A stretch of DNA of 64,000 nucleotides from Metabacillus schmidteae. GTDB taxonomy: Bacteria > Bacillota > Bacilli > Bacillales > Bacillaceae. How positions within the stretch are numbered: the first letter of the stretch is position 1; each line of letters opens with the position of its first letter. Location: positions 3,538,001-3,602,000 of the forward strand of contig NZ_CAESCH010000001.1 in assembly GCF_903166545.1 (NCBI RefSeq), in the 5' to 3' direction. Positions 19,329 to 28,256 of the stretch are shown piece after piece. The notes below the pieces were generated by a model that worked only from the letters and a program-made list of their open reading frames with translations, had not been told where the DNA came from and searched no databases. The position numbers were made by a program, and so were the translations under genes.

Positions 19329-20276
19329 TTACTTAATAATTTTCCCGGATTTATCCCATGGCATTTCTCTGCCCCAAGCATCATTTGGATTTTCTTCAAG
19401 ACTCCATCTGTATGGACCAAAATCAGGTGCAAACACTAAATGTGCTCCTGCATACAACTCAAAACGATTTCCGCCTGGCTCATCAACATAGAAGAAAAAG
19501 CCTTCTGCAAGAGCATGACGAGTTGGTCCTCCCATCGCTAACTCGTAACCGCTTTCGATAATGTGATCAGCTGCTAATAAGACCTCTTCTCTACTTTCAA
19601 CCGCATAGCAAACGTGGTTGAATCCTCCTGGCTTACCAGTGTGAGATTTTAAGAAAGCAATATCATGAGATAGATTTGTCACAGAAAGCCATGCACCAAT
19701 TTCCGGACTTCCAGGTTCATTTGCGTCTAAAAAGATTCCTTCATTATAACGGAATCCAATATTTTGATAGAATTCACGATCTTTTGTCACATCATTACTA
19801 TGTAGGGTAATGTGATCAAGACGACGTGGAGAGATCCCGCGCCCTGGATTTTTTTGCGGACGGTTTTTCCATTTACTTTGAAGTGCTACTGGCGCTTCAT
19901 AAATTTCTACGTCCCAGAAAATTTCCTCTAAATGACCATCAGGTGATTGAAATTGATACGCACGACCATGACCTAGGTCTCCTTCAATCCAACCAATTCC
20001 TTGACCCAGCTTTTCAATCTGTGCTGCAGCTTCCTCCAGGGCAGCCGGACTATCAGCACGCCAACCAATATGGCCAAGGCCAGGTTCATCTCCTTCTGTA
20101 ATTTTTAAACTGTGGTGATAATGTTCACCCCATGCGCGAAAATAAACAGAATTACCTTTTCGACCTGACTCCTCTAAACCGATAATATTTTTAAAGAAAT
20201 CTGCTGATTCTTCTAATTTTGGGCTGATTAATTCAACATGAGCAAGATGTGAGAAATAATGTGGATTTTTGTACAT
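19329..20276 (-). CDS. Type I extradiol (VOC-fold) catecholic dioxygenase
   Basis: A 315-residue protein with two vicinal-oxygen-chelate domains, the architecture of catechol 2,3-dioxygenases. The iron-binding triad is complete in the second domain: His in DHITLHS (~residue 155), His in GGFNHVCYAV (~residue 220), and Glu in GNRFELYAG (~residue 275). Unlike the LigB-type enzyme at 3149 it belongs to a separate evolutionary class, so this locus carries two unrelated ring-cleavage enzymes. It is the first gene of the second aromatic cluster; GGAGG precedes the ATG. The 108 bases before the next gene show no terminator. Confidence 0.88.
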   Translation of the reverse strand: MYKNPHYFSHLAHVELISPKLEESADFFKNIIGLEESGRKGNSVYFRAWGEHYHHSLKITEGDEPGLGHIGWRADSPAALEEAAAQIEKLGQGIGWIEGDLGHGRAYQFQSPDGHLEEIFWDVEIYEAPVALQSKWKNRPQKNPGRGISPRRLDHITLHSNDVTKDREFYQNIGFRYNEGIFLDANEPGSPEIGAWLSVTNLSHDIAFLKSHTGKPGGFNHVCYAVESREEVLLAADHIIESGYELAMGGPTRHALAEGFFFYVDEPGGNRFELYAGAHLVFAPDFGPYRWSLEENPNDAWGREMPWDKSGKIIK

Positions 20277-20377
20277 AAAATAATCCCTCCAAATAATCGT
20301 TTTTTTAGTACAGCCTTATTAAAACTGTGTATTTAACTTAATTATAAGGAAGGATATTATTGAAAACGTTTACTTTT

Positions 20378-21325
20378 TTATCGAAAATCATACCGATTTT
20401 TATCTTTTTCTAAATATTTGTATAAATATCGAATGTCCGTTTCTTCTACAAACTCATACCCTTCTGTCCCCTCCTTTTTCCTTCGAGGGGTTGTAAAAGA
20501 CCTGAATTGCTTCTTTCGATATTGATGTGGTGTTGTGTGAAAGGTGTCTTTAAATAATTTATGGAATGTGTTTAAATTGGTAAAACCGCACTCCATCGTG
20601 ATCTGAATGATTGGCAAATCTGTCTCCAATAAGTAATAAAGGGCATGCTCAAGACGAACCCCATTTACATATTTAAGAAATGTTTGTCCCATATGCTGTT
20701 GGAAATATCTAGATAAGTATGGAGGTGTTAGCTTTTCTGTTTCTGCAACTTCTTCAAGTGTAAGAGGATGCATATAATTTTTTTCTATGTAATCTGTAAT
20801 TCTATTCATACGTTCAATATTTTTTTTGCTCGTTTGTTTTAATTCGTGTTCGTTTTTTACCTTGAAGTTTGTAACAAGATGATAGATGGTATCCAATAGC
20901 AAGGAATGAACCTTTAAGTCATAGCTTTCCTTTTTTTCTTTTACTGTTAAACATAGCTGTGTAAGGAGAGTTCGAATTTCATCAAATTTCTGCTGATTTT
21001 CATGAAGAAAAGATTGGCATTGAAACCGTTCCTGTTCAATATGTTTGTAGCATTTCTTTATAAATGAAACGGGTATTTGAACAATCAAAATCGTATTCTC
21101 TTCATCTGACTCAACTCCGTGAACTTCGTTACTATTTATCAGGAGGAGATCCTTTTCATGTAAGGTATAATCTTCTCTTCCTACATAGACTTGTACTTTT
21201 CCCTTTAACACAAGTAAAAATTCTATTCGATCGTGCCAGTGCATGGCGACGTATTTGACTGTTGTCATTAGTAAAAATACAGGCACTTCTTCGTTTACGA
21301 CTACGCTTTCGTATGGGTAGTTCAT
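20378..21325 (-). CDS. AraC-family transcriptional regulator (paralogue 1)
   Basis: A 315-residue regulator: N-terminal cupin-type sensing domain and two C-terminal AraC helix-turn-helix units (about residues 190-285, with SRYFQQHMGQTFLKYVNGVR and TMECGFTNLNTFHKLFKDTF). The frame is open to 21340, but GGGAGGAG lies just before the ATG at 21325, and the paralogue at 38876-39823 starts at the same MNYPYES sequence. The two proteins are very similar along their length. A third, decayed copy lies at 52480-52640. Likely a sugar-responsive activator of nearby glycoside genes. Confidence 0.88.
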   Translation of the reverse strand: MNYPYESVVVNEEVPVFLLMTTVKYVAMHWHDRIEFLLVLKGKVQVYVGREDYTLHEKDLLLINSNEVHGVESDEENTILIVQIPVSFIKKCYKHIEQERFQCQSFLHENQQKFDEIRTLLTQLCLTVKEKKESYDLKVHSLLLDTIYHLVTNFKVKNEHELKQTSKKNIERMNRITDYIEKNYMHPLTLEEVAETEKLTPPYLSRYFQQHMGQTFLKYVNGVRLEHALYYLLETDLPIIQITMECGFTNLNTFHKLFKDTFHTTPHQYRKKQFRSFTTPRRKKEGTEGYEFVEETDIRYLYKYLEKDKNRYDFR

Positions 21326-21469
21326 GATCTCCTCCCACAAAATAATTATTGATTCTTATTTTTGCATAATTTGTTGTTTTTAATTTAATTAATTGTAACA
21401 ACAGCATCATTCCATTGGCAAATCTTCTATTTACCTATTAATTAGATATATAAGAAGTGATCAAGACTT

Positions 21470-21660
21470 GTATTTTTCATTTTTTTACAACCTGTAACTC
21501 GTAGGTACTACCTTAAATAACAGTACCTTCAAAACTTTCATTTTGCTCTTGAATATTGGTACTCCCCTCAGGATATAAATTACAGGCAAAATTAAAGTGT
21601 TTATAGTTGTAACATAGTATTTGATAACCGCGTTTCTCTGCTATTAGTCCATTTTCTTCA
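21470..21660 (-). pseudogene. Remnant of an AraC-GH39 fusion gene (C-terminal fragment)
   Basis: The reading frame includes RGYQILCYNYKHFNF and LYPEGS, matching RYQIICFNYKHFDYSYYLQPEGS around residues 700-730 of the 833-residue protein at 31096-33597. After the stop near 21513 the match appears to continue in another frame (LLFKVVPTSYRL versus the ISFKIQ...GRYRIK block). It begins inside the terminator of the kinase gene and has no start of its own. It is a decayed piece of a second fusion gene. Confidence 0.7.
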
Positions 21661-21671
21661 TATAAAAAATA

Positions 21672-21702
21672 CCCCAAATGATTGTTCACACACCTTTTGG
21701 GG
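21672..21702 (-). terminator. Terminator of the ROK kinase gene
   Basis: CCCCAAA/TTTGGGG hairpin, followed on the minus strand by TATTTTTTAT, about 33 bases after the kinase stop. Confidence 0.85.
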
Positions 21703-21734
21703 ATCATTAATCTACATATTATTTTAGGTAGGTC

Positions 21735-22688
21735 CTATTGATTTTTCACCAAAGACGCTGCACCAATCACTCCAGCATCATTTCCTAACTGAGCCAATTT
21801 TAACTTTGAGCTATTTTTTATCGGTGGAAATGCATACTTATTAAAGTATTTATTAACACCTGTGACCAGCATCTCACCAGCCGCCGAAACTCCACCGCCG
21901 ATAACAATTGTTTCAGGATGTAAAACATTAGCGATATTACTACAAGCCAACCCCAAATAAAAATAAAATTTATCCACTACAATTTCTGCTAGTGGATCCT
22001 CAATCTTCGCCTTGTCAAATACTGTTTTAGCTGTTACTTCTTGTCCATCATCAATTAACCACTTTAAATGGGAATCTCCAGTAAATCCTTCTGAAAGGTC
22101 TCTTGCTAATCGAACCACACCCGTTGCACTTGCTACAGTCTCTAAACAACCAATGTTTCCACACGTACATTCGTAACCTGTAGGGTCAACAGTCATATGT
22201 CCAATCTCTCCTGCCGCTCCAACTCCATGAATTAAACGACCTTCAGCAACGATTCCTCCACCAACACCAGTGCCTAGTGTAACAAACACGACATTGCCAC
22301 TTCCTTCACCAGCACCTTTCCACTGTTCTCCTAAAGCAGCAACATTCGCATCATTATCAATATAAAAAGGAATTCCTACTCCTTTCTCTACTTGTTCTTT
22401 CACAGGCTGTAATGTTCTCCAATTCAGATTATAAGCACCAATCACTGTACCTTTTTTGATATTTACAGATCCAGGAGAACCCATTCCGATCCCCAAAAAG
22501 TGATCAACTGTTAACCCGTACAAGTCAAGACGGTGATTAATCGACTCAATGATATCCGGAACAATTTTCATTCCATCATGGGTAATGTCGGTCTGAATAC
22601 TCCATTTATGTTCAATTTCTCCTTCCTCTGTTAAAATTGCAAACTTTACCGTTGTACCACCTAAATCAATTCCAATTAGTTTTTTCAT
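21735..22688 (-). CDS. glcK: ROK-family glucokinase
   Basis: A 317-residue ROK (repressor-ORF-kinase) sugar kinase, without the helix-turn-helix of ROK regulators, so an enzyme. The ATP phosphate-binding motif is IDLGGTTVKF at the N-terminus, the sugar-binding acidic block is in YIDNDANVAALGE, and the zinc motif is CTCGNIGCLE. It would phosphorylate glucose or a similar hexose released by the glycosidases and deglycosidases encoded around it. The ATG at 22688 follows GGGGGAT; an upstream in-frame start at 22712 lacks a ribosome site. Own terminator downstream; whether other sugars are accepted is unknown. Confidence 0.85.
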   Translation of the reverse strand: MKKLIGIDLGGTTVKFAILTEEGEIEHKWSIQTDITHDGMKIVPDIIESINHRLDLYGLTVDHFLGIGMGSPGSVNIKKGTVIGAYNLNWRTLQPVKEQVEKGVGIPFYIDNDANVAALGEQWKGAGEGSGNVVFVTLGTGVGGGIVAEGRLIHGVGAAGEIGHMTVDPTGYECTCGNIGCLETVASATGVVRLARDLSEGFTGDSHLKWLIDDGQEVTAKTVFDKAKIEDPLAEIVVDKFYFYLGLACSNIANVLHPETIVIGGGVSAAGEMLVTGVNKYFNKYAFPPIKNSSKLKLAQLGNDAGVIGAASLVKNQ

Positions 22689-22788
22689 ATTATCCCCCAA
22701 ATTCCAAAACAATATTTTAATAGTCCATCATTTTTTATAAAACAGGTTATCTAATTACATTTTATAAGAATTTAACATCGAAAGTAAC

Positions 22789-22818
22789 AAATAGTACAGA
22801 AAATTTCCTGTACTATTT
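22789..22818 (-). terminator. Long inverted repeat downstream of the TIM-barrel gene
   Basis: AAATAGTACAG and CTGTACTATTT form 11-base perfect arms with an 8-base loop. T-runs are short, so it may be a weak terminator or a processing hairpin for the operon ending at 22919. Confidence 0.5.
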
Positions 22819-22918
22819 TTCTAAACTATTTACCTAAAATTTTATGTTGCATTAGTAAATATTGCTTGTTCAATCTAAGTCCTTCATCCAACGCTTCATC
22901 CTCAGAATTAATATTATA

Positions 22919-23902
22919 TTAACCATGAATGATTTTGTTTAATAATTTTTGATGTCTTTGAACTTGTTCGATACTATCTACTTCTTTATAATCTTGAATA
23001 TGACGATTTCCTTCATATTCACTATTCACATAACCTGTATAACCACTATCTTTCAACACAGTAATAATATCTTGATATGGAATACTTGGCTCTTCCATTA
23101 GATCATTAATTTCGTAAAATTTCCCATGCACATGCATAATATAAGGAATATACTCTTTTAAAAGATTTGGATCTGTGTAAACCATATGAGTACCTAATCT
23201 AGCAAACAATTTATCATAATCATTTGCATAAGCCATATTTTGCACTTCTTTCTCAATTACTTTCATATCTACTCTATTGGCATAATTATCGCTTATAAAT
23301 TCAACAATTTTTGGATCCGCACCATGTCTAACATGCCAATCCTCCATCACACTTGGCATGCGTTTTACAAACACACCTAAATCAGGCATAATACCAAACC
23401 ATTTTGTTCCAGTTTTCTGGATGAATTCCATCCTCTCTTCAAACCAAGGAGTACCGAAAGTAAATGGGGCATGTACTTCTAAAGCTATTTTTACGTCTTT
23501 TCCTTCTGCATATTCTAACGAAGCATCGATTACATCAATCGGTGTTGCAACAAGAGTTCTTAATACTTTACAACCTAATTTATTTGCAATATCGATATCT
23601 CTTTTCATCATTTCTACTGATTCATCACGTGTTGTAATACGATTTGGGAATAATTTAAGTTCTAGAAATGCATCATATGCAATTGGAGTTAAATCATACT
23701 TTTCCATCCATCCATGCCAAGTTTCATAAAAAGATTCAGGAATTCGCGGGAATCCTTTAATCATTTGTTCGGGTAAAATTTCAACCCCTTTTGCACCTGA
23801 CTTAGCTACCTCTTGTATACAACCTTCTAAATCTAATTTACCTGTATAGAATTCTTCTTGATAACTGTATAAAGATACACCTGTTTTAATAGTTTCTTTC
23901 AT
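22919..23902 (-). CDS. Sugar isomerase-like TIM barrel, candidate C-glycoside deglycosidase alpha subunit (copy 1)
   Basis: A 327-residue AP-endonuclease-2/sugar isomerase fold protein. The four metal ligands of this fold are visible as Glu in ALEVHAPF, Asp in IMPDLGVF, His in HVHGKFYE and Glu in NSEYEG. It overlaps by 17 bases the gene for a DUF6379 protein, the small partner subunit of bacterial C-glycoside deglycosidases (DgpBC, CGD). In those enzymes the pair cleaves 3-keto-glycosides by elimination. Tight overlap supports a complex. It is about 35 percent similar by eye to the copy at 28257. After its TAA the frame stays open for 30 codons with family-like sequence, discussed separately. 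Function is inferred; a plain keto-sugar isomerase role is possible. Confidence 0.75.
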   Translation of the reverse strand: MKETIKTGVSLYSYQEEFYTGKLDLEGCIQEVAKSGAKGVEILPEQMIKGFPRIPESFYETWHGWMEKYDLTPIAYDAFLELKLFPNRITTRDESVEMMKRDIDIANKLGCKVLRTLVATPIDVIDASLEYAEGKDVKIALEVHAPFTFGTPWFEERMEFIQKTGTKWFGIMPDLGVFVKRMPSVMEDWHVRHGADPKIVEFISDNYANRVDMKVIEKEVQNMAYANDYDKLFARLGTHMVYTDPNLLKEYIPYIMHVHGKFYEINDLMEEPSIPYQDIITVLKDSGYTGYVNSEYEGNRHIQDYKEVDSIEQVQRHQKLLNKIIHG

Positions 23903-24323
23903 AACTCATAACCTCCTCATCTTCTTTTCTAATCGTTCCAAGTTTTAATATTTTTTTGTCTGCACCTGTATTTGGGTGAGGTTGATATGAAATTCGAAGA
24001 CTAACAAATGCTTCAATCGTATGTTCCTTATCTTCCAATCCGCCAGGGGCACGTACAAAAATAACAGCCTCCTCGGTCATTTCCCATCTATTATTAATAA
24101 CAGTTGAAATTTCACTGTATGGGAATGAACCTGTTTCAACCTCAACAGTCATATCATCATGAGAAATACTCTTCCCATTTATTATTAAGTTTATTTCATT
24201 TATACATGATAAGGTAATTCCGCGATAATACGGTATTCTTAATCCCACTTTGTATCCTACTATTTCTCCTCTTTTTTCTACATTGCAGAACGTTTTTTCA
24301 GAAATAAGATATTTTTCAAACAT
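23886..24323 (-). CDS. DUF6379 protein, candidate C-glycoside deglycosidase beta subunit (copy 1)
   Basis: A 145-residue all-beta protein of the DUF6379 family, described in the literature as the small subunit of C-glycoside deglycosidases. Recognisable family blocks are RIPYYRGITLSCI near residue 30 and APGGLEDKEHTIEAFVSLRISY near residue 110. It is encoded between an MFS carrier and its TIM-barrel partner, 20 bases after the former and overlapping the latter, with GAGGAGG inside its own 3' end serving the partner's start. Its copy at 29249 is clearly homologous but quite diverged, so the two pairs may act on different glycosides. Confidence 0.78.
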   Translation of the reverse strand: MFEKYLISEKTFCNVEKRGEIVGYKVGLRIPYYRGITLSCINEINLIINGKSISHDDMTVEVETGSFPYSEISTVINNRWEMTEEAVIFVRAPGGLEDKEHTIEAFVSLRISYQPHPNTGADKKILKLGTIRKEDEEVMSYERNY

Positions 24324-24343
24324 GCTGTTCCCTCCATTTTTAA

Positions 24344-25804
24344 CTACTTATTAAAAGAGCTCAATTTTTCTGTATGTGTTACTTCTTCTTGTAATGAACT
24401 ATCTGTTACTTCTACTGATTTATCTTTTAATTTAAGGGCTAGCAAAAGCCCTACCCCACTAATAATTGTTACAAATAAGAAAGTGATAGTTATTGCATAT
24501 TTTTCTGAATCTAAACCACTTAAACTTGTATTCTTTGCTAAAGCTGTATATAAACCTACAATAATTGAGATACCGATTGAACCTGCAATATTTGTTAAAG
24601 TACTATATACAGCTACACCATGTCTGTATAAATGCTTTGGAATAGCATTCATTGCTCCCGTTTGTACTGGTGTCATTAGAAATCCTGTCCCAATCATACG
24701 TAACGAATAAAAAATAACAATCATCCAAATAGTTTTTTCAAATCCAATTATCGCAAGAGGAATTGTTGAAAGTGTAACAATGGAAAAACCGATTAAAATC
24801 AGTACTTTAATCCCCATTTTATCTGTTAATTTTCCTACAAATGGAGACATTGCCCCCATTAATGCTGCCCCTGGTAATAAAATTAAACCAGATACCAACG
24901 CTGAAGTTCCTTGTACATTCTGAGTATAGAGAGGAACAATTGTTTCCACGCCAAACATCGTTGCAAAGGCAATACTAACTAATATAGCTGACACTGAAAA
25001 TATCTTATATTTAAAAACTCTAAATTCAATCATCGGTTCAGAAAGTTTCAATTGTCTTCTCACTAAGAAATACAATGATATAGCTCCAATTGCAATCCAA
25101 CTAATTGTTGTAATATCTCCCCATCCTAATGTTCCTATTAGACTTAATCCATAAAGAATTCCAGTAAAGGCCACTGTAGATAAGACTACTGATAATACAT
25201 CAATTTTTATGTTTTTATTCGTTTCGGTAACATTCTTTAAAATCAAATAGGAAGCAATAAATATACATAAAACAACTGGAAATGTTCCAAAAAATAAGTA
25301 TCTCCATGAAAAATAATCAATGATTCCACCAGCAAGTGCAGGACCAATTGCAGGGCCAAAACAAATAACTAGGATTAGTAATCCCATTGCACTACCACGA
25401 TTTTCATTTGTTGTAATTTGTAGAATTATATTTGATACAAGCGGCATTATTAATCCTGCACCGATTGCCTGTATTAAGCGACCTATTAAGAGAATTGTAA
25501 AACTAGATGCAATGCCGGCTAACATTGTTCCTATTAATAAAGTAATCACAGCAGTTAAGAATAATTGTCTTGTTGAAAATCTAGCAATTAAAAATGCTGA
25601 TATTGGGACAATTATTCCACTTGTTAGCATAAAAATAGTCGTTACCCACTGTGCTTTATTAGCATCAACTTGGAAATCTATCATAATTTGAGGAAGTGCT
25701 GTTATTAAAAAAGTTTGATTTAATACAGCAACAAAAAGTGTCAATAGAATTAATGCCAATAATAAGTTTTTATTGTATTTCGTTTGTTGGATCTCTTTTT
25801 CCAT
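24344..25804 (-). CDS. MFS transporter, DHA2 (14-helix drug:proton antiporter-like) family
   Basis: A 486-residue membrane protein with about 14 hydrophobic segments, of the EmrB/QacA type: QWVTTIFMLTSGIIVPISAF and GRLIQAIGAGLIMPLVSNII are typical of the first half. It is the first gene of a unit with the DUF6379 and TIM-barrel genes, the next start being 20 bases after its stop. DHA2 members are usually exporters, so it may expel the aglycone or a toxic glycoside; an import role is less likely but not excluded. Confidence 0.82.
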   Translation of the reverse strand: MEKEIQQTKYNKNLLLALILLTLFVAVLNQTFLITALPQIMIDFQVDANKAQWVTTIFMLTSGIIVPISAFLIARFSTRQLFLTAVITLLIGTMLAGIASSFTILLIGRLIQAIGAGLIMPLVSNIILQITTNENRGSAMGLLILVICFGPAIGPALAGGIIDYFSWRYLFFGTFPVVLCIFIASYLILKNVTETNKNIKIDVLSVVLSTVAFTGILYGLSLIGTLGWGDITTISWIAIGAISLYFLVRRQLKLSEPMIEFRVFKYKIFSVSAILVSIAFATMFGVETIVPLYTQNVQGTSALVSGLILLPGAALMGAMSPFVGKLTDKMGIKVLILIGFSIVTLSTIPLAIIGFEKTIWMIVIFYSLRMIGTGFLMTPVQTGAMNAIPKHLYRHGVAVYSTLTNIAGSIGISIIVGLYTALAKNTSLSGLDSEKYAITITFLFVTIISGVGLLLALKLKDKSVEVTDSSLQEEVTHTEKLSSFNK

Positions 25805-26055
25805 TCTCTTCTCTCTCCTTAAGTTGAATATTGAGTCAATATTAATCCCTAATTCATTTTAACTTCTCACTTAAGAAAGAGCTTTCTCATCTTTTTACAA
25901 TTTGCTTTAATTTTTTAACCACACTATTCAGTGAACTTTTGTCGTATAGATTAATAATTCATATGTTATTTTTAATCTTTAATTTTTTCATTAATAATTT
26001 AAGGCTTTTTCGCTTCCTTTCTAGTTTTCCAATGTAGTTATCTTTAAGAATCTAA
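25805..26055. other. Intergenic promoter region upstream of the DHA2 carrier
   Basis: AT-rich, no gene recognised. It should contain the promoter for the 25804-22919 unit. A repeat element begins immediately beyond it. Confidence 0.35.
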
Positions 26056-26179
26056 TTCGTTTCATTGCGCTATAGTCACACCCTTCGCCGTGGAGGAAGC
26101 TGATCCTCCTACTTCGCCTGCGGGTCTAAGAGCTTCCTCTATTTCCGCATGAGTCGTTTGACTTACGCTACATTCCACT
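26056..26179. repeat. Bacillus-type interspersed hairpin repeat, copy 1
   Basis: About 124 bases. Read on the minus strand it begins AGTGGAAT, passes through CGACTCATGCGGAAA, and ends GCGCAATGAAACGAA. An internal hairpin has 9-base arms GAGGAAGCT (26093-26101) and AGCTTCCTC (26131-26139). It is GC-richer than its surroundings. The copy at 28043-28138 shares the two ends, in the opposite orientation. Confidence 0.6.
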
Positions 26180-26238
26180 ATTTGTTTTAAATAGTATTCA
26201 AAAGCTATAATACTTACGAAAAGAGCCATGATTTAATA

Positions 26239-26270
26239 ATGCACACAACCATTGAAACGGCTATGTGCAT
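26239..26270 (-). terminator. Hairpin after the GPH carrier gene
   Basis: ATGCACA and TGTGCAT arms with extended partial pairing (CC/GG). Located 22 bases beyond the carrier's stop. The minus-strand T-run is poor, so it is a weak terminator or stabilising hairpin. Confidence 0.5.
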
Positions 26271-26291
26271 CTATTTTTAACATATTAATTA

Positions 26292-27698
26292 TTAAACCAA
26301 ACGTTGTGCATTTAATTTTTCTCTAATTTCACTAGATTTATTATCATCTAATTTATATAGAAACACAGGAATCATAGCTAGTAAGAAACAAATACCAGGT
26401 AATACGTTTACTACCAAATTAATACCAGCAATTGCTTCTGGTGTTTGTTCAGCGTTCGCCACATATCCAAAAGAACCTAATAATGCTACTGTTACAGCAC
26501 CACCAAGTGCACTCGCAAATTTAGTCGCTAAACTTGTTGCTGCAAAAGCGGTACCATCTACACGCACACCTTTTTTATACTCTAATTCATCGATAGCATC
26601 AGGAATCATAGCCATAACAATAGGTGTTCCAAATTGAGCTAATCCGTATAAGAATGTTACAACTAATAACATTGTAATATTGCTGTAATCGATAAAGTAA
26701 AGGATTAATAGGAATACAGCTGAGAAGAAGTAAGAAATATATAACAAATTCTTTTTACCAATTTTGGTTCCAAAACGAGTAAATAATAAGATTCCAAGTA
26801 CCGCTCCAATCGCAGGTAATGGCATAAAGATAGCTATTAAATCCATTCTTTTGATTACGTAAATATAATAGTAGATTTGAACACCCATTCTACCAAAGAA
26901 CGCTGTTAATGAAGTCAGTAACATAAAGAAAATTAAAATCAGAGACTTACTTGTTAAAACACTTGCAAATGATGTTTTGAAAGATATTTTTGCTTTATTA
27001 ATAGGTTGTACAACTTCTTTTGTATTGAAGAAAAGTATATAGAAAAGAGGAATTGCAATTACTGCTAGTACTACAGCCGTCATCGTATATCCATTTCCCG
27101 TTAAAGAACCTTCATTTCCACCACTAAAGAAAATAATTAATGGCATAGAAGCAATACTGAGAGCTACACTTCCTAAATTAGTAAATGTCATTCTGAAAGA
27201 CATTAGTGCAGTTCTTTCACTTTGTTTAGATGACATAACAGAGGATAATGAACCATACGGAATATTAACCACAGTATATAGCATACTTAGTCCGACATAT
27301 GTAAATACGGCCCATGCGATTTTCGCATCCATAGATCCAAGAAAGCTTGGAGAAGTAAATGCTAATACACTAAATAGAGCTAAGAAAGGTGTACCATATA
27401 GTATATAAGGTCTAAATCTACCGTGTTTTGAATTTGTACGGTCTGCAATAGCACCAAGGATTGGATCGTTAATCCCATCCCAAATTCTTGAAAATAACAT
27501 AATCATTGCAATAACTGCAGGTGCAATTCCAACAACATCTGTATAATAAATAGTTAAATATGAACCGCTGAAACTCCAAAATAATTGACTTGCGAAATCT
27601 CCTAATCCATAACTAACTTTTGTTACCGTAGACAGCTTTTCATTCTTTTCAACAACTTCAGTTTCTATATTCTCAGTAATAACACTTGTATTACTCAT
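26292..27698 (-). CDS. GPH-family sugar:cation symporter (copy 1)
   Basis: A 468-residue carrier of the glycoside-pentoside-hexuronide:cation symporter family (MelB/XynP-like). The N-terminal VSYGLGDFASQLFW and the DPILGAIADRTNSKHGRFRPYI loop are family signatures, with ~12 hydrophobic helices. It would import a glycoside or oligosaccharide with sodium or protons. It is a single-gene unit lying between the two deglycosidase-like modules, and a cre-like site (27791-27804) lies upstream. No EIIA domain is attached at the C-terminus. Confidence 0.88.
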   Translation of the reverse strand: MSNTSVITENIETEVVEKNEKLSTVTKVSYGLGDFASQLFWSFSGSYLTIYYTDVVGIAPAVIAMIMLFSRIWDGINDPILGAIADRTNSKHGRFRPYILYGTPFLALFSVLAFTSPSFLGSMDAKIAWAVFTYVGLSMLYTVVNIPYGSLSSVMSSKQSERTALMSFRMTFTNLGSVALSIASMPLIIFFSGGNEGSLTGNGYTMTAVVLAVIAIPLFYILFFNTKEVVQPINKAKISFKTSFASVLTSKSLILIFFMLLTSLTAFFGRMGVQIYYYIYVIKRMDLIAIFMPLPAIGAVLGILLFTRFGTKIGKKNLLYISYFFSAVFLLILYFIDYSNITMLLVVTFLYGLAQFGTPIVMAMIPDAIDELEYKKGVRVDGTAFAATSLATKFASALGGAVTVALLGSFGYVANAEQTPEAIAGINLVVNVLPGICFLLAMIPVFLYKLDDNKSSEIREKLNAQRLV

Positions 27699-27790
27699 GA
27701 ATTTTCCCCCTTTATTGAAATTGAAAGAATAAATTAAAAGCGGTACCTTACTTTTAAATTTATTAAGCGCTTTCTGATTTAAATTTTAAA

Positions 27791-27804
27791 TGTAACCACT
27801 TACA
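27791..27804 (-). promoter_or_regulatory. cre-like site upstream of the GPH carrier
   Basis: On the minus strand TGTAAGTGGTTACA differs at one conserved position from the CcpA consensus TGWAANCGNTNWCA. It is a near-palindrome about 90 bases before the ATG. It may mediate catabolite control, or bind a LacI-type regulator. Confidence 0.45.
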
Positions 27805-28042
27805 TTTGATATTATTTTTTTACTCTGAATGATATAGATATTTAATCTGTTTTCTGTTGTAGTAATTAAATGATTAATTTTCATTACTATTCTTTAATAT
27901 ATAAAGGTTATAGACTCCCTAACAATTAATCATTATGTATTATTGAAGATTCACAATCTATGAATTTAATCATCATCTTATCAATTACGTTGTTAATAAA
28001 GGCCGTAATGCTTGTTGCTTTTGACTTATATTTAAAACCACT

Positions 28043-28138
28043 AGTGGAATGGAGAGGATATTATCGAATTCTGCGGGAAGTTGAGGACGCTTTAAACTCC
28101 ACATGCGAATGATGTATCTGGAGCGCAATGAAATGAAC
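28043..28138. repeat. Bacillus-type interspersed repeat, copy 2
   Basis: About 96 bases on the plus strand, beginning AGTGGAAT and ending GCGCAATGAAATGAA, with CGAATTCTGCGGGAA in the first half. It matches the ends and the inner block of copy 1 at 26056-26179 but is shorter and more diverged. No coding potential; an open frame across it runs through the neighbouring terminator. Confidence 0.55.
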
Positions 28139-28195
28139 CATATTTTATGGATAACTGCATTTGAAAACAACAAAGTATCTGAAAACTCCCATAAT

Positions 28196-28233
28196 AAAAA
28201 GATGAGACCTGTGCATACAGATCCCATCTTTTT
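28196..28233. terminator. Terminator after the deglycosidase-like operon
   Basis: AAAAAGATG (28196-28204) pairs with CATCTTTTT (28225-28233) around an inner GACCTGT/ACAGATC stem. Strong T-runs on both sides; it follows the stop at 28257 by 24 bases. Confidence 0.85.
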
Positions 28234-28256
28234 TATTACCAACATATATTGCACCA

